Source: Gracilimonas sp040882225 (GTDB lineage: Bacteria; Bacteroidota; Rhodothermia; Balneolales; Balneolaceae). Taken from it: DNA of 64,000 nucleotides. Position 1 is the first letter of the stretch. Every line of letters begins with the position of its first letter. Below, piece by piece: positions 38,087-45,494 of this stretch. Made by a program: the position numbers and the translations under genes. The notes under the pieces were generated by a model. The model saw only the letters and a program-made list of their open reading frames with translations, ran no database searches and was not told where the DNA came from. The DNA lies in contig JBBEBR010000022.1 of NCBI GenBank assembly GCA_040882225.1, positions 372,001 through 436,000 of the forward strand, written 5' to 3'.

Positions 38087-38401
38087 ATGAGTGAGTCGGA
38101 AATTAAGCAGTGGTTAAAAAAACAAGGCTATATGGTGAAAAAATTAGGTGATCGGCGCTTTCAAGTTGTACGTAAATATAACAAAAATAAATACGGCAAG
38201 AACATGAGTATTGCCAGTGTATTTGATGGTAATACCGGAAAAATGGAGTCGGGTTATTCTGTTTCCAAAAATAATCAAGTGATATCTACAGATATGTCTA
38301 AAACTGATAGAGATAAAAATAAACGTTATGGAAAATCCACGATCAAAAGATCTAAGGATGAATATTTGTTATTTGAAATAACACAAAACGAGAAGTATTA
38401 A
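38087..38401 (+). CDS. Small basic protein of unknown function
   Basis: A protein of 104 residues from ATG 38087 (TTG 38072 would add five). It is basic, with an N-terminal helix SEIKQWLKKQGYMVKKLG and a beta-rich middle RRFQVVRKYNKN. It is in the same frame as the preceding gene, separated by one TAA and 16 codons, so the two may once have been one protein of about 310 residues. No family recognised. Confidence 0.5.
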   Translation: MSESEIKQWLKKQGYMVKKLGDRRFQVVRKYNKNKYGKNMSIASVFDGNTGKMESGYSVSKNNQVISTDMSKTDRDKNKRYGKSTIKRSKDEYLLFEITQNEKY

Positions 38402-38416
38402 AAAGCGGAGATTATT

Positions 38417-39945
38417 ATGAAACGGTATATTTTATTAGTAACAATAATATTAGGATGTACAGTAGCCGGTTTTAGTCAATCTGAGAATGTTTCTTTTATT
38501 CATGGCTTAGGTAGTAATACTTCTGTTTGGAATGATATGGCCGGTCAGCTTGGCGATGAATTTAGTTTTACGAAGAATGATATAGGTTATAACACAGAAC
38601 AGGACGTAAGTTACTCTGCTACCAGTGTTTTTATCCCTTCCGGTACGGTTTCAGTGGGTCATAGTATGGGAGGATTATTAGCGCGTGAATATCTACGAAT
38701 ACGAAGTACCGGTCAAATGAAAGCCTTAATTACGGTTGGTACCCCTCACTATGGAGCCCCTGTGGCAGTAGCTGTGCAAGACGGTAAGGTTGCGGAAGTC
38801 ATCAGCGGATGGATTGAGGATTTAGCTGCCGGACCGGCAGTTTCAATAGGTAGTCTCGGCGGGAGAAATTTCGCCCGGCAAATTCTCGATAATCTGGGCT
38901 ATGTTGAAGATGCAACTGGCCAAAAACTGAATGCCCTTTTGCAGGAAAAATATGGAAACCTCCCTTCGGTGGACAACCTAAAACCTTGCAGTTCATTTTT
39001 AAATACATTAAATGCTTCACCTAACAATACTCTGCCATCAAGCAGGTATGCTATTTTTGGGGTGGAAGATGGTCCTGAATATGTACGATTAGCTGAATCG
39101 GCAGTCAAGGGAGAGGAGGGTAGCCCCATGAAAACGGCTCATTTGTTAATTATCATCGAGCCGCTTCATCCTTTTATTTTTTAGGAACATCTTATTATAG
39201 TTACCTTTCGGGATATTATTTCTACAAATATGCCACTTCAGACTATAACGACCCGCTACATTTTTCTTATTATGACAATGCGGTTTATTTTGGCCAAATT
39301 GCCCGGGAATGGTTTCGTGGCTTTGCCTCTTTGGTATATTATCAACAGCGCGACTGGGATCAAAAAGTCATCGGTGTAAATTATTATAGCGGAAGTATAT
39401 GTGGAAACGCTGATGTTTGTAAAGATGCTAACGATGGGCTACTCCCCGCTGTGACTCAGGCGCCTTCTTTTTTTGGAACGTTTAATGATAGAATTCTTCG
39501 TGCTGATGGTGCTAATCACGTCGAAGAGACCGTGCATCCAAGTGTGAAAGAACGCTTGACTGAAATCTTTCAAAATCAAGATGTAGATATTCCTGAAGTT
39601 GTCGAATCGGAACCAGTAAGCGTAGTCATAAGTGGAGCCAACTATGTCAATGACGGGCAAACGGGATATTTCTCTACTAACGTTTCTAATGCGGAAGGGG
39701 CGGTTAACTATCAGTGGTATTATCGGCAGGAACCTTATTTATCTTGGGTTGCAGATGGTACTAACTCGGCTTCTTACCAGCGTACCTTCTACAGTGCACC
39801 CGGGGGTGAAACAGCCCACTCAGCAGTAAAAGTTGAAATAAGCAGCGCTGGAGAAACAGCTTCTGACATCCATTCGTTTGATGTGTACGGCTGTGATTCA
39901 GGTGTAAAAACATTAGGAGCCAATTCTGTTAATCCATGTTATTAA
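38417..39945 (+). pseudogene. Secreted alpha/beta-hydrolase (lipase-like) with C-terminal Ig-like domain, frameshifted
   Basis: The first frame (38417-39184) encodes a signal peptide (1-20), an oxyanion-side HGLGSNTSVW motif and nucleophile elbow GHSMGG (about residue 79), as in PGAP1-like or triacylglycerol lipases. At the C-run 39124-39127 the frame is lost; adding one C gives a continuous protein of 509 residues through 39945 with TSYYSYLSGYYFYKYAT, the catalytic His in DGANHVEETVHP, and an Ig-like domain (about 395-495, NYQWYYRQEP). Total length 1529 bases is one short of a codon multiple, which fits a single-base loss. Exported lipase or esterase if the frameshift is an error; otherwise inactive, since the His is lost. 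Confidence 0.8.
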
Positions 39946-39952
39946 TAACCTC

Positions 39953-39990
39953 AACCATGCCGGTTTTTGTAATCGGCATGGTTTATTATT
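39953..39990 (+). terminator. Rho-independent terminator after the lipase gene
   Basis: AACCATGCCG (39953-39962) pairs perfectly with CGGCATGGTT (39974-39983) and is followed by TATTATTT. It ends the transcript of the first genes in the insert, so the next lipoprotein gene at 40005 needs its own start of transcription or read-through. Confidence 0.8.
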
Positions 39991-40004
39991 TAAACTAAAA
40001 AAAT

Positions 40005-41234
40005 ATGACACTTCTGAAATTAGGTATATATGTAATTCTAATCAGCTCACTGTTAAGCTCTTGTGGATTGTTTGGCGGAGGTGATGATGATATAAAAGGA
40101 GGTGAAGTAGTTTGGAGTGTTAAGAATCAAGAAATCCTTACAGTGAGTACGAAACCCACTATTGATGAAGATCATGTTTATTTTATACAGGATGCGAAAC
40201 TTAAATCCTATACATTAAAAAAAGGAGAGCATCGGTGGAGTGTGCGAATTTGCCAGCAAGGCAGAACATGTGATTACAGCCGCACTATTGTTCAAACCGA
40301 AGACCTGCTTTTTATCGATCAAGGTTTTACGATTCAAGCACACGCGAAATCAGATGGACGTATCATTTGGGAAACAAATATTACCGATGATGCGGTAGAA
40401 GTCTCCGGTATTGGTAGCCCCATTATGAGTCAGGACCAGACCTACCTATATGCCGGGCGTAAAGGCTATGTGTTGAAAGTGCAAAAAAGCAATGGAGAAA
40501 TCATCCACCGCTATGAATTGGACCGAATGGTTCCCGATGGGGTTATTCAAGGCTCTACCGAACCGATTATATCGCCTTTCGGTGATGATATTCTTTATGT
40601 ACCGGGAAGCTACTTTGATCATAGCCAACCAACTCCTGAAAAAGCTAGCGGGGGCAATATTTTTGCTTTTAATGCTCTAAATGGTGCACTTATCTGGGAG
40701 AGAGAAATAATAGTGACAATACCGAATCCCTATCCTGATATACCCGGTGATTCACTAACAGGCAGTCCCATGATTTATGACATTTCGGTTACCGAAGATG
40801 AAGTGATTGTTTTAGCTGGCTTTTCTATTGTAGCATTAGATCGGATGACAGGAGATCCAGTTTGGAAAACCTATTTCTCAAAAGGAGGATTCGATGTTGG
40901 ATTGGCAGTTAAAGATAATGGGGTGTATGCAGCTTCGATTGGCAGTTTTGCCACACGTCTGGATCTTCTAACCGGCAATGTTCTTTGGCAACGGGATATT
41001 AAGTTTAGCAACACCAGCATTCCCACTATTCAGGATGGGCGCATGTACTTTAATAACTCAGGAGGCGGTGGCATTTGGGTTTTGGATACTGAAGACGGTT
41101 CAGTTATCTATAATGAACCGCCGCCCAATCACAGCAATGATAGTTTTGATGTTTATATTTCTTCATTAGGAGTAGGTGAAGGCTATATGGTAAATGTGGG
41201 CAGCAAAGCAGTGTATTGTTTAACGGTTCCTTAA
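40005..41234 (+). CDS. PQQ-type beta-propeller lipoprotein
   Basis: A 409-residue lipoprotein: signal sequence with LSSC (Cys20), then a Gly/Asp-rich spacer and PQQ-like propeller repeats (recurring patterns such as SDGRIIWETNI, LNGALIWEREI, MTGDPVWKTYF, LTGNVLWQRDI and TEDGSVIYNEP). The architecture resembles BamB, but the protein is in a surface-gene cassette and has no BamB context, so it is more likely a surface or periplasmic binding protein. Starts 15 bases after the terminator hairpin; the next gene is 12 bases downstream, so the two are co-transcribed. Confidence 0.78.
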   Translation: MTLLKLGIYVILISSLLSSCGLFGGGDDDIKGGEVVWSVKNQEILTVSTKPTIDEDHVYFIQDAKLKSYTLKKGEHRWSVRICQQGRTCDYSRTIVQTEDLLFIDQGFTIQAHAKSDGRIIWETNITDDAVEVSGIGSPIMSQDQTYLYAGRKGYVLKVQKSNGEIIHRYELDRMVPDGVIQGSTEPIISPFGDDILYVPGSYFDHSQPTPEKASGGNIFAFNALNGALIWEREIIVTIPNPYPDIPGDSLTGSPMIYDISVTEDEVIVLAGFSIVALDRMTGDPVWKTYFSKGGFDVGLAVKDNGVYAASIGSFATRLDLLTGNVLWQRDIKFSNTSIPTIQDGRMYFNNSGGGGIWVLDTEDGSVIYNEPPPNHSNDSFDVYISSLGVGEGYMVNVGSKAVYCLTVP

Positions 41235-41246
41235 AAATTTGTACAG

Positions 41247-41969
41247 ATGAGATTAACTATTATTTATAATCAGTCCTGTTTTCTTACAATTTTCTGTTTC
41301 ATCATCACGGGCTGTGGAATTCAGATGCCAATATCAGAAGGCTTGGTATTCTCTTCAAGTAAGCCTTACGGCAAGTCTCATGAGGAAATATTGCCTTTTA
41401 TACGCTATGGAGGCGGGGTTACCGTAGCATCTCCCATTGTTGGCTATGCACAATTGCGGGAGAAAGCTATAGATAAAAAAAACGGAAGTGATGAAATAAA
41501 ATATTTGAGCAAAGCGTACATGTCAGCTGGTGGATATCCTGGACTGGGCTTTTCATATGGAGATGGTACAAGATTAGCTGTAGGCTTAACTCCCGGATAT
41601 GTGGTTGTGGGTACTCATATAGATGCCACAGTTCGTACGGTAGAAAAGGTATTTTTCACAGTTAATCATAATCTTTTTTTTAATGGAACGGAATTAATAT
41701 TGCAGCGCCCCGTATTGGAAAAAAGAGGAGGAGGATTAAGCGTGGGGGCTTTTTACCGAAATCAAGAGATGCAATTTACAGCAGAGAATGAAGAATGGTC
41801 TTATAACGGCTCGGGTTTTAGAATAAAATGGTATGGATTGAGGCTAATGGGGCAGCAGCCGTCAATACTTCATAATTCCCTTAAAGCCCGAGGATATATA
41901 AATGTAGGGTATGTTCATTCTTATAATGCCCTTTTGGTGTCGGCTGGATTGGCTATTGCGATCGACTAA
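41247..41969 (+). CDS. Lipoprotein, probable beta-rich outer-membrane protein
   Basis: A 240-residue protein with a signal sequence and lipobox IITGC (Cys23). The rest has alternating polar and apolar strands (for example GGGVTVASPIVGYAQLRE, YPGLGFSYGDGTRLAVGLTP, RGYINVGYVHSYNALLVSAG), which suggests a small beta-barrel or beta-sandwich at the outer membrane. No named family recognised. It is coupled to the propeller lipoprotein gene upstream (12-base gap) and is the last gene of the inserted segment. Confidence 0.65.
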   Translation: MRLTIIYNQSCFLTIFCFIITGCGIQMPISEGLVFSSSKPYGKSHEEILPFIRYGGGVTVASPIVGYAQLREKAIDKKNGSDEIKYLSKAYMSAGGYPGLGFSYGDGTRLAVGLTPGYVVVGTHIDATVRTVEKVFFTVNHNLFFNGTELILQRPVLEKRGGGLSVGAFYRNQEMQFTAENEEWSYNGSGFRIKWYGLRLMGQQPSILHNSLKARGYINVGYVHSYNALLVSAGLAIAID

Positions 41970-42235
41970 CATAGAAACCGGGAATGCCAGGAGCTTAAGT
42001 CTGTATCAAATACCCGGAGATGGCACGAGGGTGTTAAAGTTTCTTAGTTTCGTAGACAGCTGATTATCGCATCAAGGCCACTCAAAGGAATACTGTGCGA
42101 TAAGCTCATGAGTTGCTGTTTTTCCATGGGATAATCTTTGGTTATCGTCTGGTATACTTGGGCCTTGGGGGTTCAATCGCTACTGTTGTCTGGTATTTCC
42201 ACATTTTCCATCACCTTCACATTTTTACTTTGGAG
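41970..42235. other. Non-coding right end of the inserted segment
   Basis: 266 bases with no convincing gene between the last cargo gene and the right repeat. A short plus-strand frame (from 42113) runs through it into the repeat but has no start signal and unlikely composition. Nothing recognisable as an attachment site or transposon end was seen. Confidence 0.5.
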
Positions 42236-42568
42236 TTCAAAAAATATGTTTTCCATTTTGTTGTGATAAATGATATAAATTCTCTCTCTGTTATAGCAAC
42301 ACATAAAATCAATTTGGCATTCTGTAAGAAAAACAGGCATTATCTTTAAGCATTAAATCAAAAAACGACATCATGAAATTCCCCAATCCTTTTTTCCGAT
42401 GGCGCCCACATCCCTGGCATGGGCTGGAAGTTGGTACTAATCAGCCTAAAGTTGTAAACGCTTTTATCGAACTAACCCCTTTTGATACCATCAAATATGA
42501 AGTAGACAAAAAAACCGGATATATGCGTGTAGACCGGCCACAACGGAGCTCCTCTTTGCCGCCATCAC
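42236..42568. repeat. Right copy of 333-bp direct repeat
   Basis: Ungapped match to 37097-37429. On the minus strand it keeps MENIFFE of the DUF421 gene (ATG at 42256) before homology stops; on the plus strand it runs into the longer pyrophosphatase gene. Seven of the 18 differences are in non-coding sequence and eleven are in pyrophosphatase codons, all of them synonymous. Confidence 0.9.
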
Positions 42569-42986
42569 TTTATGGATTTATCCCCCGATTTACTGCGGCG
42601 ATCATGTTGGGAAATTGTCGAAACAGGAGGTAGTTGGTGATGGTGATCCGCTGGATATTTGTGTGCTAAGTGAACGACCCATTGACCGGAACGAAGTTAT
42701 TTTAAGCGCCCGTGTTATTGGGGGATTACACATGGTGGATCACGGAGAGGCGGATGATAAAATTATCTCCGTATTGGATAATGACACGTATTATAAAAAC
42801 ATTCAGAGTGTTCACGATCTGCCTGTGGTACTTATTGAGCGACTTCGACATTATTTCGGAACCTATAAACTCATTTTAGGCAAAGAGACCAATGACGTTT
42901 TTGTGGAGGGAATTTATGATGCCGATTTTGCTTACAAAGTAATTGAAGCCTCTATCAAAGATTACGAAGAAATGTTTGGGGAGTAA
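42373..42986 (+). pseudogene. ppa: Inorganic pyrophosphatase, interrupted by a one-base frameshift
   Basis: Family I soluble pyrophosphatase, which hydrolyses PPi to drive biosynthesis. The first frame gives MKFPNPFFRWRPHPWHGLEV through SSLPPSLYGFIPR; the second frame, from about 42592, gives YCGDHVGKLSKQEVVGDGDPLDICVLSER with the metal-binding aspartates, and continues to ERLRHYF.TYKL at the end. Adding one T to the TTT at 42589-42591 restores a 204-residue protein of normal length. As this is the only near-complete copy in the window and the enzyme is usually essential, a sequencing error or a second gene elsewhere is likely. It is 6 to 7 bases from no other gene; the next is convergent. 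Confidence 0.88.
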
Positions 42987-43061
42987 GGTAAATGTTAAAG
43001 TGTTGAGGTGTTAAAGTGCTGAAGAAAACTTGAACCTCACACCTTACACCTTGAACCTGAA

Positions 43062-44168
43062 TTAACTCGCCTCATATATCACAAATTTATTATTTTCGGC
43101 AACTGTTTTTACGGCCGGGAATATCTTCTCAAGATGCGTTTTATAATTCAGATGCTGATTTGCCACACAGAGAAAACGTCCGTCTGGTTTGAGGCATCTT
43201 TTTACCTGATGAAAGAGGCCTAATGAAATCTCGATATTGGTCTCATATTCGAAATGGAAAGGAGGATTCGAAACCACGAGATCAAAATACTCATCCTCAA
43301 ACTCATCAAGGGTATCATCATAATGAAAATGAGTAAGCCTGCCGTCAAGATTTAGTTTAGCCGATTCGATGGCAAGAATGGAATCATCCTGTACATGAAC
43401 TTCCCGGTTGGGATAATTAGCTTGTACTGCATAAGCCAACACTCCATTCCCACAAGCCAAATCTAAAACCCGATGTTCATTTTCTTTTACCTGAAGCTGA
43501 TCCATCAAATACTGTGTGGCAAAGTCTATATTATTGGCTGAAAACACACCGAAATATTGCTGAATTGATTTTTGACCTGTCTCTGCATCACCCAAAGAAA
43601 TAGTGTTAATGATGGAAATTTCCTTGGCTGATTTCTTCTTCTTGAGAATCAAAATCCGGGATTTCTTTTTCGCCAGGCTTTGCTCCACATCCTCAAAAAA
43701 TTCTTCGGCAATGGAGAGCATTTGAGGACTGAAATACTTGGTCATGAATCCACATACCACCACGGCTTCATCTGAAAGATTTTGAGAAACCTGGTAAAGA
43801 TACAGCCGGAATAAGTCCAGGGATTTAGGAATTTTTATAAACGCTATATCTATTTTTTGAGGAAGAGGAGCGAGAGGGGAAAGAAATTGATCTTCAGGAA
43901 TACTCAGGTTATTTGCTTCCAAATTAAGCCGGCAAGCCTTCTGCTGACTTTTATAGTCAATTATTACGAAAGGCTTAAATTCACTTAGAAAGCATCCCAA
44001 AAACCCAAAACGGTCATTATAAATGGCTATAGATTTACTTTTTACATCCAGCTTTTCAACATATTCGAGCATGAGTTCATCCGAAGCATTCCACGCCTGT
44101 AGCGACTTATTACTCGTTTTGGGATAACGAGAAATGGTGAGGTTTTTATCCAACAGATCAATATTCAT
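43062..44168 (-). CDS. rlmG: RlmG/RsmC-type rRNA guanine-N2 methyltransferase
   Basis: A 368-residue protein with two Rossmann-like halves: a degenerate N-terminal one and a catalytic C-terminal one. The SAM-binding motif I is LDLACGNGVLAYA (about 237-249) and the catalytic motif IV is SNPPFHF (about 304-310). This arrangement and length fit RlmG (m2G1835 of 23S rRNA) or the related RsmC (m2G1207 of 16S rRNA); which one is not certain. Its start overlaps the RNase D stop by 4 bases (ATGA). Confidence 0.8.
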   Translation of the reverse strand: MNIDLLDKNLTISRYPKTSNKSLQAWNASDELMLEYVEKLDVKSKSIAIYNDRFGFLGCFLSEFKPFVIIDYKSQQKACRLNLEANNLSIPEDQFLSPLAPLPQKIDIAFIKIPKSLDLFRLYLYQVSQNLSDEAVVVCGFMTKYFSPQMLSIAEEFFEDVEQSLAKKKSRILILKKKKSAKEISIINTISLGDAETGQKSIQQYFGVFSANNIDFATQYLMDQLQVKENEHRVLDLACGNGVLAYAVQANYPNREVHVQDDSILAIESAKLNLDGRLTHFHYDDTLDEFEDEYFDLVVSNPPFHFEYETNIEISLGLFHQVKRCLKPDGRFLCVANQHLNYKTHLEKIFPAVKTVAENNKFVIYEAS

Positions 44169-45334
44169 GAGGCTTTTTTCTCTGAGTTGAGGTAAGGAGA
44201 AACATCAAGATTCAACTCTTCGGCGTAATTTTGAAACAGGCTTTTTTTGTAATCAGGTATTGATCCTTCACCTGTAATAATCTCTTTTATTTGTCGGTTT
44301 GAAAGGAGGAAGGACTTCACATTCTTACCATAATCTTCCACAATACGTTGCTGAATCGGTATAAAAACCTCTTCCTTAATTTGATTGATTCTCCGTTGTT
44401 CTTCCCGAAAAGCCAGATATTCTTCTTTCGTGAAGGAAGTTTCCGCTTTCTCTGTTTTGGAGAGATTCTTTTGTTCAGCTTCTGAAATAATTTCCTCCAG
44501 AACTCCGCTGATCTCCTTTTTGAACTGATCGTTTTTCAACTTTCGGTAAATTCCGGGTAGTTTTTCCCACTGCCCGATCTTGCCTGGATTTCTTGAAATT
44601 TGATCCAGAACTTTCTTATCCATTATCTGATAATTTGGCTTACTGTACTTTTGCGCCACTGTATCAATAAATTCTGATAAGCGTGTAAAAATATGCCATT
44701 CGAATACGCTCAGGTCTTTTTTATCTTTTTCTTTGATGATGGGATTATGATCTTCATCGCTATAATCCAGTGTATCAAATATGGAATTTTCTTGGGTGAT
44801 CCAGTCTGTGATTTTTGCTTTCTTTGCCTGTTTCAACAACTCTTCTTTTAGCGTGAGCAAATAAAGAACATCTTCTGCCGCATAATTTATCTGTTGCTCG
44901 CTTAGTGGCCGCTGAAACCAGTTGCTTTGCTGAGATGATTTCCCAACTTCAATTCCAATAATTTCAGCAAGTAAATTTGTGAGAGAGGCCGGTGCGTAAT
45001 TCAGTAAACTTGTGGCAACGTCTAAATCGTACAGATTTTTTGGGAAGCATCCGAGCGAATGTAAAAGCCTGAGATCTTCACCAAAAGCGAAAACGATTTT
45101 TTGAATGTTCGGATTTGCTAATACCGGAAATATCTTTTCAATAGTTAAATCAGCACTTAGCGGATCGATGAGAAAACACTGTTCGCCTGTAAAAATTTGC
45201 ATCAGGCATAAATTAAAGCCATACCGGTATCGGTTTTTATCAAATTCGAGATCAATGGAAAACTCGGTACAGGTATTCAGGTGAGCAATGCTTTCTTCAA
45301 GAGCCGAATTGTCAGCAATGTATTGAATGGTCAT
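44165..45334 (-). CDS. rnd: Ribonuclease D (DEDDy 3'-5' exonuclease with HRDC domain)
   Basis: A 389-residue protein from ATG 45334 (MTIQYIADN); an in-frame TTG at 45382 is rejected. DEDDy motifs: Exo I FSIDLEFD, Exo II in LYDLDVATSLLNY, and Exo III YAAEDVLYLL with the Tyr. An HRDC domain follows (about 205-275, EWHIFTRLSEFIDTVAQK). RNase D trims tRNA 3' ends. It is the first gene of a two-gene operon with the rRNA methyltransferase. Confidence 0.9.
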   Translation of the reverse strand: MTIQYIADNSALEESIAHLNTCTEFSIDLEFDKNRYRYGFNLCLMQIFTGEQCFLIDPLSADLTIEKIFPVLANPNIQKIVFAFGEDLRLLHSLGCFPKNLYDLDVATSLLNYAPASLTNLLAEIIGIEVGKSSQQSNWFQRPLSEQQINYAAEDVLYLLTLKEELLKQAKKAKITDWITQENSIFDTLDYSDEDHNPIIKEKDKKDLSVFEWHIFTRLSEFIDTVAQKYSKPNYQIMDKKVLDQISRNPGKIGQWEKLPGIYRKLKNDQFKKEISGVLEEIISEAEQKNLSKTEKAETSFTKEEYLAFREEQRRINQIKEEVFIPIQQRIVEDYGKNVKSFLLSNRQIKEIITGEGSIPDYKKSLFQNYAEELNLDVSPYLNSEKKAS

Positions 45335-45494
45335 AGAAATTTGGAGTAAAATGAACCTAAAGATATCAAGTTTTGATGCCAATTTCTGTGCGGGCAGGTG
45401 TTGACTTAAACCTCTAAAGACCCGAAAAATTATCAGAAATCAGGACATGCATTTTCTGATTCCTTGAAAACAGATCAAAAAATGAAGCCTTTAA

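Larger units (their letters stand above)
37097..42568. mobile_element. Putative integrated segment bounded by 333-bp direct repeats
   Basis: Two 333-bp direct repeats enclose 4806 bases of secreted/surface genes. The left side keeps the intact DUF421 gene with a truncated pyrophosphatase copy; the right side keeps a truncated DUF421 start with the longer pyrophosphatase. This is the pattern expected if a 5139-bp circle, or a tandem duplication intermediate, carrying one repeat recombined at the DUF421-ppa intergenic region. No integrase, transposase or replication gene is seen inside, so homologous recombination is the simplest mechanism. The origin is inferred. Confidence 0.6.

Noticed and set aside
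42113..42349. Plus-strand open frame across the right repeat edge
   Set aside because: It spans the junction between cassette and repeat, has no ribosome binding site and reads as hydrophobic low-quality sequence.
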